Shown here: positions 7,280 through 15,511 of the stretch, one piece after another
Layout of the letters: every line of letters starts with the position of its first letter
How positions within the stretch are numbered: position 1 is the stretch's first letter
Source of the DNA: Stenotrophomonas maltophilia
Lineage (GTDB): Bacteria; Pseudomonadota; Gammaproteobacteria; Xanthomonadales; Xanthomonadaceae
Length of the DNA: 38,909 nucleotides
Direction of reading: 5' to 3'
NCBI GenBank assembly: GCA_002387845.1
Contig: DGLB01000011.1
Coordinates: 2,459-41,367 of the forward strand
The notes under the pieces: model-generated
What the model was told of the DNA's origin: nothing
The model's database searches: none
Seen by the model: only the letters and a program-made list of their open reading frames with translations
Program-made: the position numbers and the translations under genes

Positions 7280-8578
7280 ATGGTCGAAGGTTTGGGCAGG
7301 ATCGGCTTCGGCCTGTTTGGTCTGGTGGTGCTGATCGGTATCGCTTGGCTGTTCTCCAACAACAAGCGTGCAGTGGACTGGCGGCTGGTGGCCACCGGCA
7401 TCGGCCTGCAGATCGCCTTCGCCGCGGTGGTGCTGCTGATTCCCGGCGGCCGCGACGTGTTCGATTGGCTGGGCAAGGGCTTCGTGAAGGTGCTGAGCTT
7501 CGTCAATGAAGGCTCCAGCTTCATCTTCGGCAGCCTGATGAACACCGAACAGTACGGTTTCATCTTCGCCTTCCAGGTGCTGCCCACCATCATCTTCTTC
7601 TCGGCGCTGATGGGGGTGATGTACCACCTCAACGTGATGCAGGCGATCGTGCGTGCGATGGCCTGGGCGATCACCAAGATCATGCGCGTGTCCGGTGCGG
7701 AAACCACCAGCGTGTGCGCCAGCGTGTTCATCGGCCAGACCGAAGCCCCGCTGACGGTGCGCCCGTACATCGCCAAGATGACCCAGTCCGAGCTGATCAC
7801 CATGATGATCGGCGGCATGGCCCACATCGCCGGCGGCGTGCTGGCCGCGTACGTCGGCATGCTCGGCGGCAGCGACCCGGTGCAGCAGGCGTTCTACGCC
7901 AAGCACCTGCTGGCCGCCAGCATCATGGCCGCCCCGGCCACCCTGGTCGTGGCCAAGCTGCTGGTGCCGGAAACCGGTACCCCGCTGACCCGTGGCACGG
8001 TCAAGATGGAAGTGGAGAAGACCTCCAGCAACATCATCGACGCCGCCGCAGCCGGTGCCGGCGACGGCCTGAAGCTGGCCCTGAACATCGGTGCCATGCT
8101 GCTGGCCTTCATCGCCCTGATCGCCCTGCTCAACGCTCCGCTGACCTGGTTCGGCCAGGTGACCGGGCTGCAGGACCTGCTGGGCCGCCCGACCGACCTG
8201 GCCACCCTGTTCGGCTACCTGCTGGCCCCGATTGCCTGGGTGATCGGTACGCCGTGGGCCGATGCCACCACCGTGGGCTCGCTGATCGGCCAGAAGGTCG
8301 TGCTGAACGAGTTCGTCGCGTACTCGGAACTGTCCAAAATCGTCAACGGCCAGGTGCCGGGAATGACCCTTTCAGATGAAGGCCGGCTGATCGCCACCTA
8401 CGCCCTGTGCGGTTTCGCGAATTTCAGCTCCATTGCGATCCAGATTGGTGGTATTGGTGGTCTGGCCCCGGAGCGCCGCCACGACCTCGCCAAGTTCGGC
8501 CTGCGTGCGGTGCTGGGCGGCACCATCGCCACCTTCATGACGGCGACCATTGCCGGCGTGCTGACGCATTTCAGCTGA
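7280..8578 (+). CDS. NupC-family concentrative nucleoside transporter
   Basis: This encodes 432 residues of an inner-membrane protein with about ten hydrophobic segments that should import nucleosides with H+ or Na+. Two family hallmarks are plain: IGQTEAPLTVRPY (about residues 150-162) and GQKVVLNEFVAYSEL (about 337-351, consensus GxKxxxNEFxAY), both part of the nucleoside-binding site of CNT proteins. The ATG at 7280 is chosen because AGGGGGGT lies just before it and the hydrophobic N-terminus begins there; the frame is open upstream to 7130 but that part has no transporter character. It is followed 25 bp later by a ribokinase gene on the same strand, which suggests that imported nucleosides feed ribose phosphorylation. 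No nucleoside hydrolase lies in the unit. Confidence 0.93.
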   Translation: MVEGLGRIGFGLFGLVVLIGIAWLFSNNKRAVDWRLVATGIGLQIAFAAVVLLIPGGRDVFDWLGKGFVKVLSFVNEGSSFIFGSLMNTEQYGFIFAFQVLPTIIFFSALMGVMYHLNVMQAIVRAMAWAITKIMRVSGAETTSVCASVFIGQTEAPLTVRPYIAKMTQSELITMMIGGMAHIAGGVLAAYVGMLGGSDPVQQAFYAKHLLAASIMAAPATLVVAKLLVPETGTPLTRGTVKMEVEKTSSNIIDAAAAGAGDGLKLALNIGAMLLAFIALIALLNAPLTWFGQVTGLQDLLGRPTDLATLFGYLLAPIAWVIGTPWADATTVGSLIGQKVVLNEFVAYSELSKIVNGQVPGMTLSDEGRLIATYALCGFANFSSIAIQIGGIGGLAPERRHDLAKFGLRAVLGGTIATFMTATIAGVLTHFS

Positions 8579-8603
8579 TATCCGTTTTAGAGAAACAATC
8601 TTT

Positions 8604-9560
8604 ATGAGTAGCAGTGTCGTCGTTGTCGGTTCCTTCAACGTGGATCATGTCTGGCGTTGCGAGTCGCTGCCCGCCCCGGGTGCGACCATTGCCGGCCGCT
8701 ACAGCACCGGCCCCGGCGGCAAGGGCTTCAACCAGGCCGTCGCCGCCCGCCGCGCCGGTGCCGCCACCACCTTCCTGTGCGCCCTCGGCGACGACGCCGG
8801 CGGTGCCATGGCACGTGGCCTGGCCGCCCAGGACGGCTTCGAGCTGACCGCCGAAGCCAGCCCGGAACCCACCGGCACCGGTGGCATCTATGTGGACGCC
8901 CGTGGCCGCAACACCATCGTGATCGGCCCGGGGGCCAACGCCGCCCTCAGCACCGCCTTCATCGAACAGCAGCGCCCGCTGCTGGCCGGTGCCAAGGTGG
9001 TGCTGGCGCAGCTCGAATCGCCGGTGGAAACCATTGAAGCGGCCCTGGCCATCGCCCGCGAAGGCGGTGCCACCACCGTGCTCAACGCGGCCCCGGCCGA
9101 CGCCCCGTCCAGCATCGGCCTGCTCAAGCTGGCCGACGTGCTCACCCCGAACGAAACCGAGTTCGCCGCCCTGCTCGGCCGCCACGTCGGCGAGCGCATT
9201 GACGCCGACAATGTCGCCGCCCTCGACGGTGCCAGCCTGCACGCCCTCTGCCGCAAGCTGGTGGGCAACGGCACCGTGGTGGTCACCCTCGGCGCGGTCG
9301 GTGTGTTCGTCTCGCATGACGAAGACACCCTGCGTGGCGACACCCAGCCGTACTACCGCGTCGGTGCCGAACAGGTGCAGGTGGCCGACACCACCGGTGC
9401 CGGCGACGCCTTCAACGGTGCCCTGGTCGCCTCGATGGCGCAGGACCCGGGCGCGGCCTTTGCCCGCCATGTCCGGTTTGCCAACCAGTTCGCCGGCCGT
9501 TCCACCGAAAAGGAAGGCGCGGCTGTCGCCATGCCGCATTTCACCCCGGCGGACGTCTGA
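8604..9560 (+). CDS. rbsK: ribokinase (PfkB family)
   Basis: This encodes 318 residues. It should phosphorylate D-ribose to ribose 5-phosphate with ATP in the cytosol. The two PfkB signatures are present: STGPGGKGFNQAVAARRAGA (about residues 34-53) and DTTGAGDAFNGALVASM (about 260-276) with the catalytic Asp in GAGDAF. NAAPA (about 154) and LTPNETE (about 172) are also typical of RbsK. It is the second gene of a pair with the nucleoside transporter (25-bp gap) and ends in a strong terminator, so the pair is one transcript. A nucleoside-specific PfkB kinase cannot be excluded, but the motifs and length fit ribokinase best. Confidence 0.9.
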   Translation: MSSSVVVVGSFNVDHVWRCESLPAPGATIAGRYSTGPGGKGFNQAVAARRAGAATTFLCALGDDAGGAMARGLAAQDGFELTAEASPEPTGTGGIYVDARGRNTIVIGPGANAALSTAFIEQQRPLLAGAKVVLAQLESPVETIEAALAIAREGGATTVLNAAPADAPSSIGLLKLADVLTPNETEFAALLGRHVGERIDADNVAALDGASLHALCRKLVGNGTVVVTLGAVGVFVSHDEDTLRGDTQPYYRVGAEQVQVADTTGAGDAFNGALVASMAQDPGAAFARHVRFANQFAGRSTEKEGAAVAMPHFTPADV

Positions 9561-9587
9561 TAGCGGGAAAGTGGGTGACACCCTCCG

Positions 9588-9616
9588 AAAAACGGCGCGT
9601 AAGCGCCGTTTTTTTT
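9588..9616 (+). terminator. rho-independent terminator after rbsK
   Basis: AACGGCGC (9591-9598), loop GTAA, GCGCCGTT (9603-9610), followed by a run of eight T ending at 9616. It is an excellent intrinsic terminator for the transporter-ribokinase operon. Confidence 0.95.
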
Positions 9617-9657
9617 GCCCTGCGTTTCAAGGGACCCCAGCGTTCCATGACCGGCAC

Positions 9658-9685
9658 GCCCGGCCAACGCCGGGCGCACTACAAT
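9658..9685 (+). promoter_or_regulatory. dusB -10 element preceded by a hairpin; leaderless start predicted
   Basis: TACAAT (9680-9685) lies 7 bases before the dusB ATG, so transcription should begin at or next to the start codon. There is no Shine-Dalgarno sequence. A perfect 7-bp hairpin (GCCCGGC/GCCGGGC, 9658-9675) occupies the spacer side of the promoter. Confidence 0.5.
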
Positions 9686-9692
9686 GCCGCCC

Positions 9693-10685
9693 ATGCAGAT
9701 CGGCCCCTATTCCATTCAGCCCAACGTGGTGCTCGCGCCCATGGCCGGCGTCACCGACAAGCCCTTCCGCCTGCTGTGCAAGCGGCTGGGCGCGGGCCTG
9801 GCTGCCTCGGAGATGACCATCTCCGACCCCCGTTTCTGGAACACCCGCAAGTCCATTCACCGCATGGACCACGCCGGCGAACCCGCCCCGATCAGCGTGC
9901 AGATCGCCGGCACCGAACCGGCCCAGCTGGCCGACGCCGCCCGCTACAACGTCGACCACGGCGCGCAGATCATCGACATCAACATGGGCTGCCCGGCCAA
10001 GAAGGTGTGCAACGCCTGGGCCGGCTCGGCGCTGATGCGCGACGAGGACCTTGTCGCCCGCATCCTTACCGCCGTGGTCAACGCCGTGCCCGTGCCGGTC
10101 ACCCTGAAGATCCGCACCGGCTGGGACTGCGACCATCGCAACGGCCCGCGCATTGCCCACATCGCCGAAGACAGCGGCATTGCCGCGCTCGCCGTACATG
10201 GCCGCACCCGCGACCAGCATTACACCGGCAGCGCCGAGTACGAGACCATCGCCGCGATCAAGGCCGCCCTGCGCATTCCGGTGCTCGCCAACGGCGACAT
10301 TGATTCGCCGCAGAAGGCCGCCCAGGTGCTGGCACAGACCGGCGTCGATGCGGTGATGATCGGCCGCGCCGCCCAGGGCCGGCCGTGGATCTTCCGCGAA
10401 GTGGCGCATTACCTGGCCACTGGCGAAGCACTGCCGCCGCCGACGTTGGAAGAAGTGCGCGACATCCTGCTCGGTCATCTGCATGCGCTGCACGACTTCT
10501 ACGGTGAAGCCCAGGGCGTGCGCATCGCGCGCAAGCATCTGGGCTGGTACGCCAAGGACCGGCCGGAGAATGCCGCGTTCCGTGCGGTGGTCAACCGTGC
10601 CGAGGATGCGGCGCAGCAGGTGGCGCTGACACGGGACTATTTTGATGCATTGGCAGCGGGACAGCCGCTGTCATTTGCTGCCTGA
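9693..10685 (+). CDS. dusB: tRNA-dihydrouridine synthase B
   Basis: This encodes 330 residues. The enzyme reduces uridine to dihydrouridine in the D-loop of tRNAs using FMN and NADPH. The N-terminal TIM-barrel has LAPMAGVTDKPFR (about residues 14-26), QIAGTEP, the active-site Cys in INMGCPAKKV (about 92-101), KIRTGWD, VHGRTR and the phosphate-binding GRAAQGRPW. The helical C-terminal domain follows (about 245-320). The ATG at 9693 is preferred to the in-frame ATG at 9684 because family members begin MQIGPY and because a -10 element sits 7 bases before it. In enterobacteria dusB is followed by fis; here it is followed by a methyltransferase gene, so that pairing is absent. A SMAG repeat follows the stop. 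Confidence 0.95.
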   Translation: MQIGPYSIQPNVVLAPMAGVTDKPFRLLCKRLGAGLAASEMTISDPRFWNTRKSIHRMDHAGEPAPISVQIAGTEPAQLADAARYNVDHGAQIIDINMGCPAKKVCNAWAGSALMRDEDLVARILTAVVNAVPVPVTLKIRTGWDCDHRNGPRIAHIAEDSGIAALAVHGRTRDQHYTGSAEYETIAAIKAALRIPVLANGDIDSPQKAAQVLAQTGVDAVMIGRAAQGRPWIFREVAHYLATGEALPPPTLEEVRDILLGHLHALHDFYGEAQGVRIARKHLGWYAKDRPENAAFRAVVNRAEDAAQQVALTRDYFDALAAGQPLSFAA

Positions 10686-10695
10686 ATCTGACCTT

Positions 10696-10734
10696 CGTCG
10701 AGCCGTGCTCGACGCTACCGGGGTAGCAGACCCC
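10696..10734 (-). repeat. SMAG repeat between dusB and the methyltransferase gene
   Basis: CGTCGAGC-CGT-GCTCGACG (10696-10714) is followed by CTAC (10715-10718), the GTAG signature on the minus strand. A shorter GGGGT/ACCCC hairpin (10720-10734) adjoins it. The pair fills the gap between the two genes. Confidence 0.85.
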
Positions 10735-10753
10735 CGCCCTCCGCGTGAATGCC

Positions 10754-11581
10754 ATGACACCCCCTATCGCCTCCCCCACCTATCTGCACGGCTTCTCCGA
10801 CACCGAACAGAACCGGCTGGTGATCCAGTCCCGTCTGCTCGAGTCCACCATCTTCAACAGCATCGACTACACCGGCGCGCGCAAGCTGCTGGAAGTCGGC
10901 AGCGGCGTGGGTGCGCAGACCGAGATCCTGCTGCGCCGGTTCCCCGAGCTGCATGTCACCGGCGTCGACCTGAGCGAAGCCCAGCTGGCCACCGCGCGCC
11001 AGAACCTGGAAAAGACCCCGTGGTGCAGCGAGCGCTACACCCTGCAGCAGGCTGACGCCGGCAACCTGCCATTTGGCCCGCGCGAGTTCGATTCGGCGTT
11101 CCTGTGCTGGGTGCTGGAACACGTGCCGTCCCCGGCCCGTGTGCTCAGCGAAGTGCGCCGGGTGCTGGTGCCCGGTTCGCCGGTGTATGTGACCGAGGTG
11201 ATGAACGCCTCGTTCCTGCTCGACCCGTATTCGCCCCACATCTGGCGCTACTGGATGGCGTTCAATGATTTCCAGTACGACCACGGCGGCGACCCGTTCG
11301 TCGGGGCCAAGCTCGGCAACCTGCTGCTGGCCGGCGGATTCCGCGACGTGCACACCGAGATCAAGACCATCCACCTGGACAACCGCGAACCGGCGCGGCG
11401 CAAGACCATGATCGCGTTCTGGGAGCAGCTGCTGCTGTCGGCGGCCGAGCCGCTGCTGGAGGCCGGGCTGGTGGATCAGGCCACGGTGGACGGCATGCGT
11501 CAGGAATTCGGGCTGGTGCAGAACGATCCGAACGCGGTGTTCTTCTTCTCGTTCGTGCAGGCGCGGGCAACGGTTTATTGA
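10754..11581 (+). CDS. class I SAM-dependent methyltransferase
   Basis: This encodes 275 residues of a cytosolic Rossmann-fold enzyme. Motif I for SAM binding is LLEVGSGVGAQTEILLRRFP (about residues 42-61). An acidic residue follows the next strand (VTGVDLSE), DAGNLPFG marks motif II, and FDSAFLCWVLEHVPSPARVL marks motif III and the helix after it. This is the Methyltransf_11/25 type used on small molecules, lipids or quinones; the substrate is unknown. The ATG at 10754 is chosen over a GTG at 10745; both are in frame and neither has a strong ribosome-binding site. It ends tail-to-tail with the next gene, overlapping by 7 bp (11575-11581). Confidence 0.88.
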   Translation: MTPPIASPTYLHGFSDTEQNRLVIQSRLLESTIFNSIDYTGARKLLEVGSGVGAQTEILLRRFPELHVTGVDLSEAQLATARQNLEKTPWCSERYTLQQADAGNLPFGPREFDSAFLCWVLEHVPSPARVLSEVRRVLVPGSPVYVTEVMNASFLLDPYSPHIWRYWMAFNDFQYDHGGDPFVGAKLGNLLLAGGFRDVHTEIKTIHLDNREPARRKTMIAFWEQLLLSAAEPLLEAGLVDQATVDGMRQEFGLVQNDPNAVFFFSFVQARATVY

Positions 11582-12618
11582 TTGCCAGCGGGTGGCTGGT
11601 GCCACATCCGCTGCCACAACGTGCCGAAGCGGCGCTTGGCGCGTTCGCGCCCTTCGTCGCCCTCATACGCCGGGCGCAGCTGCTGCGGGGTGATCGCCTC
11701 CCAGCCCTCGCCCTGTTGCTTGGCCACCGCGAAGGTGAAGGTGTAATCCGGCTCCAGGCCCATGCGCAGGTCGCTGAGCTGCAGCTGCCCGTCCAACACC
11801 TGGGCGCGCATGAAGCCCCGGTTGAACCAGTTCAACCGCGCCACGGCAGGGATGTGCGCAGCCTGGCGCAGCGCCTGCACATTCGAGGGGTAACCGCGGA
11901 AGGTCATCGGCCCCTTGTCGGCAATGACCGAACGTTCGCCGATCACATACCCACTCGGGGTCATCGCCACCACCTGCCACAGCACGGTGTTGAACGGCGT
12001 GGCGACCGAGAAGCGGGGCGCGTCGCCCAGGCCCATCGCGGCCAGCGCGCGGTCGGCTTCGCGTTCGGCCTGATGTTTGGCCAGCAATGACCAGCCCAGG
12101 TAGCCGGTGCTCAGCACCAGTCCCGCCACCAAGGCACGCTGGGCCAGCGGCCGGGCGCGCGCAAACCAGGCTACCGCACAGGCCAGCAGCAGCCAGATGG
12201 TGTACAGCGGGTCGATGATGAAGACGCTGGACCACATCGTCGGCGGCGGCGTGAACGGCCACCACAGCTGGGTGCCGTAGACGGTGAACGCATCCAGCAC
12301 CGGGTGGGTCACCAGCGCGAGCAGGATCGCCCAGAACCAGCGCACGGGCGACTGCGCGACGCGGCCGTTGCCGAAACGTTTGAAGCCCCACCAGATCAGC
12401 GCGGCCAGCCACGGCAGCACCAGCAGTGAGTGGCTGTAGCTGCGGTGTTCGGTCATCACCGCGACCGGGTCGGTGGCGGTGAACGCAAGGACCAGGGCAT
12501 CGAGGTCCGGCAGGGTGCCGAGCGCGGCACCGGCGAGCAGGGCCGCGCGGCGATGGCCGGCGGGGGCGATGGCGGCGGCGACAGCACCGCCCAGAACGAT
12601 CTGGGAGAGGGAATCCAT
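11575..12618 (-). CDS. YdjM-like membrane-bound metal-dependent hydrolase family protein
   Basis: This encodes 347 residues. The N-terminal half (about 1-185) holds several hydrophobic segments and the conserved polar clusters of the YdjM/DUF457 family: ALLAGAALGTLPDLDAL (about 27-43), EHRSYSHSLL with two His (about 57-66), and THPVLDAFTVYGTQLWWPF (about 104-122). These Asp/His residues are thought to bind metal. The C-terminal half is soluble, probably on the periplasmic side, and resembles no domain I can name. The biochemical role of the family is not established. The start at 12618 (MDSLSQIVLGG) is preferred to the upstream frame extension. It is the last gene of a minus-strand set with a phosphoesterase and an acyltransferase, which hints at a lipid or envelope role. 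Confidence 0.85.
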   Translation of the reverse strand: MDSLSQIVLGGAVAAAIAPAGHRRAALLAGAALGTLPDLDALVLAFTATDPVAVMTEHRSYSHSLLVLPWLAALIWWGFKRFGNGRVAQSPVRWFWAILLALVTHPVLDAFTVYGTQLWWPFTPPPTMWSSVFIIDPLYTIWLLLACAVAWFARARPLAQRALVAGLVLSTGYLGWSLLAKHQAEREADRALAAMGLGDAPRFSVATPFNTVLWQVVAMTPSGYVIGERSVIADKGPMTFRGYPSNVQALRQAAHIPAVARLNWFNRGFMRAQVLDGQLQLSDLRMGLEPDYTFTFAVAKQQGEGWEAITPQQLRPAYEGDEGRERAKRRFGTLWQRMWHQPPAGNQ

Positions 12619-12672
12619 TCGCCGATGGTAATCATTCCGCGTGGCAACACGCCATGCCAAGGGATGGACCTG

Positions 12673-13524
12673 TCAGGCGATCGCGCGCCCCGGACGTCGT
12701 GACACGGCATGCATGTCATCGCGGTGCCAGATGTCGCGTGGTGACACGCAGGGCGTGTCACTACGGGTAAGCCCATGGTGATCCAGCAGCCGCAAGGTAC
12801 CATCCGGGTCTTCGGCCAGCGCGGTCAGGCTTTCCACCCAGTCACCGTCATTGGCATACACCAGTCCATCGCGCTCAACCAGGGCCGCGCGATGGATATG
12901 CCCACACACGATCCCATCCAGCCCCCGCCGCCGCACATCGTCCAGGCCGGCCTGCACAAACCGCTCGATGTAGCGCTCGGCGGCACTGCTCTGCCGCTTC
13001 AGGAATTCGGACAACGACCAGTAACGCATGCCCAGCCGCCGACGCGCGGCATTGAGCAGATGGTTGCCGGTGAGAATGCGGTAGTACAGCCAGTCGCCGA
13101 ACTGCTCCTGCAGACCGCCGAAGTGGGTGACGCCGTCATAGTCATCGCCGTGCACCACCAGCAGGCGGCGGCCGTCAGCGGTGGTGTGGATGGCGCGGCG
13201 GCGCACCTGCATGGCCGGCAGCATCAACCCGCACATCTGCCGCAGCGACGCATCATGGTTGCCGGGGATGTAGATGATCTCGGTGCCGGCGCGGCGCAGC
13301 GCATGCAGCGCCTCGATCACCGCGCTGTGCGAGGGCCGCCACGCCGCGCGCCGGTGCGCCAGCCACCACAGATCAATGATGTCGCCGACCAGGTACAGCT
13401 GGGTGCAGCGCAGGCCACGCAGGAACTGCGCCAGCTCGGCCGCATGGCAGTGCCGCGAGCCCAGGTGCACGTCCGACAGGAACACCGCGCGGTGCCGCGG
13501 CGGCAGCGTGGTCACCGTGCTCAT
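12673..13524 (-). CDS. LpxH-like metallophosphoesterase (UDP-2,3-diacylglucosamine diphosphatase family)
   Basis: This encodes 283 residues. The calcineurin-like metal-binding motifs appear in order: SDVHLGS (about 17-23), GDIIDLWW (about 47-54), GNHD (about 87-90), HGDDYD (about 125-130) and GHIHRA (about 208-213). This set is typical of LpxH/LpxH2 phosphoesterases, which remove UMP from UDP-2,3-diacylglucosamine in lipid A synthesis. Many homologs of this type have undefined substrates, so lpxH itself is not claimed. The ATG at 13524 overlaps the stop of the upstream acyltransferase gene (ATGA), showing translational coupling. The last 30 residues are not family-like: residues about 254-261 are encoded by a SMAG palindrome (12741-12764), so the C-terminus appears to have been rewritten by a repeat insertion. 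Confidence 0.9.
   Translation of the reverse strand: MSTVTTLPPRHRAVFLSDVHLGSRHCHAAELAQFLRGLRCTQLYLVGDIIDLWWLAHRRAAWRPSHSAVIEALHALRRAGTEIIYIPGNHDASLRQMCGLMLPAMQVRRRAIHTTADGRRLLVVHGDDYDGVTHFGGLQEQFGDWLYYRILTGNHLLNAARRRLGMRYWSLSEFLKRQSSAAERYIERFVQAGLDDVRRRGLDGIVCGHIHRAALVERDGLVYANDGDWVESLTALAEDPDGTLRLLDHHGLTRSDTPCVSPRDIWHRDDMHAVSRRPGRAIA
12741..12764 (-). repeat. SMAG repeat inside the 3' end of a coding region
   Basis: GTGACACGC-AGG-GCGTGTCAC (12741-12761) with CTAC at 12761-12764. It closely resembles the hairpin at 1784-1802 but lies within the reading frame of the LpxH-like gene, 66 bp before its stop. Confidence 0.85.
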
Positions 13525-15230
13525 GCCGATGCCTCCACCGGGCGCAGGTAGCGCTTGCGCTTGTGGGGGCGGATGGCCTGGAGGTCCACTTCAATCAGGC
13601 CGTCGATGGAGTCGCTGAAGTCCGGGTCCACGCCGAACGCCAGGAAGCGCGCGCCACCGGGTTCGCACAGGTCGGTGTACTGCCGGTACAGGGTGGGCAC
13701 GCTGGTACCGAGCGCGCCAAGGTTGGCTTTCAGCACGTCGAAGGCAGCCGCAGCGTCGAGCTCACCGAAGCTCGGCGGCGCAGCGAAATACTGGAACGGC
13801 CGGTTGGATTCGGCCAGCCCGGCCTCGGCCCCGTAATAGCGCTGGTAGTACGCCACCAGTTGTTCGCGGGCCGCGCGCGGAAGCGCGGCGCTGATTGATG
13901 CCGCGCCGAACAGGTAGCGGATGCCCGGGCGGCACTGCAGGTAGGCTCCGATGCCCTGCCACAGATAGTCCAGGCTGCGGCTGCCCCAGTAATCCGGCAC
14001 GACAAAGCTGCGGCCCAGTTCCAGCCCTTCGGCAATGCGCGGGATGGCATCGTCGGCGTAGCGGAACAGCGCGGCACTGTAGAGGCCGGCCAGGCCATCG
14101 CGGGCCAGCGCCTGCGCACCCCGCATGATCCGGTAGGCCCCGGCCACGCACTGGGCGGCACCGTCCCAGATCACAATGTGTTCGTAGCGCAGGTCGAAGG
14201 CATCCAGGTCGCGGCTGCGCCCCGTGCCCTCGCCCACCTGCCGGAAGGTCAGCTCGCGCAGCCGCCCCAGTTCCAGCAGCAGCGGACAGTCCGCGCTGCA
14301 ACGGGCCAACAGGATCTGCTTGCCGTCACCGGTCTGGCCGAGCACGCTGGCCGCGGCGATGGCGCGTGCAACCTGCGCCGGGGCCATGGGGGCGGCCAGC
14401 GGCTCCGGGCCCGATGCAACGCCGTGGTCACCCGGCGTGCCCGGCCGCAAGGCATACAGCGCGCGGCGCACGGCCTTCAACTGGCTGCCAGCATCGCCGC
14501 CGGCCAGCGACATCGGCGCGCCGATCCGCAGCCGCAGCGGGCGCCCCCGACGGGCGAACATCTCACGCGCCAGCAGCGCCGTGCCGGCCGGCTTGAACAA
14601 GGTGGAGGCACCGTAGAACAGCGCCGAGTTGCGTGCGAGCACACGTACGGGCAGCACCGGGGCCGCTGCGGCGCGGGCGAAACGGACAAAGCCGCGTTGC
14701 CAGCGCCCGTCGCGGATGCCCTGCAGCGACAGCCGCGAGACCTCACCGGCCGGGAACACGATCACGCACTGCTCGGCGGCCAGCGCCTGTTCTACTGCCT
14801 GCAGGCTGGCGCGCTGGACCTTGCCGCCGAGCATGCGCACCGGCAGCAGCAGGTCCTGCAGCGGCGCAATGGCTCCCAGCAGGTCGTTGGCGACGATCCG
14901 CACATCGCGCCGCACCCGGCCAACCGCATCCAGCAGTGCCAGGGCGTCCAGCGCCCCGGACGGGTGGTTGGCCACGATCAGCAGGCGGCCGGTGGCGGGG
15001 ATGCGGGCCAGCTCGGCCGGGTCCACCTGGTAGCGGCTGTCAAGGAAATCCAGACCTGCGGCGACGAAGTCGAAGCCGCGCACCCCGGCGTGCTGGCGCA
15101 GGAAGGCGTCCACCCGGTCCAGCCTGGACCAGCGCCCCACCCCGCGCAGCAGCGGGCGGGCCAGGTGCCCGCGACGGCCACGGAACCAGTCGGGAAAACG
15201 TTGCTGCAGACGCTGTTCGAGTTCCTGCAC
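13521..15230 (-). CDS. two-domain acyltransferase: PlsC-like N-terminus, OlsB-like GNAT C-terminus
   Basis: This encodes 569 residues from a GTG at 15230 that has GAGGGG just upstream; the frame is open to 15404 without a convincing start there. Residues about 60-280 are a lysophospholipid-acyltransferase (PlsC) domain with the NHPSGALDAL motif (Hx5D variant) and VIVFPAGEVSR. Residues about 310-560 match the GNAT-type acyltransferase of the OlsB/hemolysin family, with CVAGAYRIM, LELGRSFVVPDYWGSRSLDYLWQGI and RYLFGAASIS. OlsB-type domains acylate ornithine in ornithine-lipid synthesis, and PlsC/OlsA adds the second chain. The bifunctional OlsF has the two domains in the opposite order. The pairing suggests both acyl chains of an aminolipid are attached by one protein, but the substrate is inferred. 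It leads an operon with the phosphoesterase (ATGA overlap) and is divergent from metK. Confidence 0.85.
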   Translation of the reverse strand: MQELEQRLQQRFPDWFRGRRGHLARPLLRGVGRWSRLDRVDAFLRQHAGVRGFDFVAAGLDFLDSRYQVDPAELARIPATGRLLIVANHPSGALDALALLDAVGRVRRDVRIVANDLLGAIAPLQDLLLPVRMLGGKVQRASLQAVEQALAAEQCVIVFPAGEVSRLSLQGIRDGRWQRGFVRFARAAAAPVLPVRVLARNSALFYGASTLFKPAGTALLAREMFARRGRPLRLRIGAPMSLAGGDAGSQLKAVRRALYALRPGTPGDHGVASGPEPLAAPMAPAQVARAIAAASVLGQTGDGKQILLARCSADCPLLLELGRLRELTFRQVGEGTGRSRDLDAFDLRYEHIVIWDGAAQCVAGAYRIMRGAQALARDGLAGLYSAALFRYADDAIPRIAEGLELGRSFVVPDYWGSRSLDYLWQGIGAYLQCRPGIRYLFGAASISAALPRAAREQLVAYYQRYYGAEAGLAESNRPFQYFAAPPSFGELDAAAAFDVLKANLGALGTSVPTLYRQYTDLCEPGGARFLAFGVDPDFSDSIDGLIEVDLQAIRPHKRKRYLRPVEASA

Positions 15231-15463
15231 GGCGGACCCCTCGGACGGTTGGCTGGGCGAAGCCTGAACCCGCGAGGCGGCAGTCAGGTTGCGATTTGGC
15301 GGCAAATTGATGACGCAGAGGGCCCGGCGGCCGTCACGCGAATGGAACACTGGCCCCCGATGCTGGGCTCTAATGCCGTAACAGCGGCCTTTCCGGGCGG
15401 GCACACCGGCTTAACCACGGGCAACCCCGGCTGGGCCACAATGCAATGGCGCGCAGTGCCGTG

Positions 15464-15469
15464 TATCAT
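15464..15469 (+). promoter_or_regulatory. candidate -10 element of metK
   Basis: TATCAT lies 42 bases before the metK ATG. No good -35 is visible at the right distance, and I find no SAM-type riboswitch fold in the short leader. Confidence 0.35.
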
Positions 15470-15511
15470 GCGCGCCCATCTTTCCATCCGAATCAAAGGA
15501 TATTAAGCCTG

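Noticed and set aside
15377..15511. SAM riboswitch upstream of metK
   Set aside because: The short leader shows none of the conserved elements of the known SAM riboswitch classes; only a weak -10 and a ribosome-binding site are visible.
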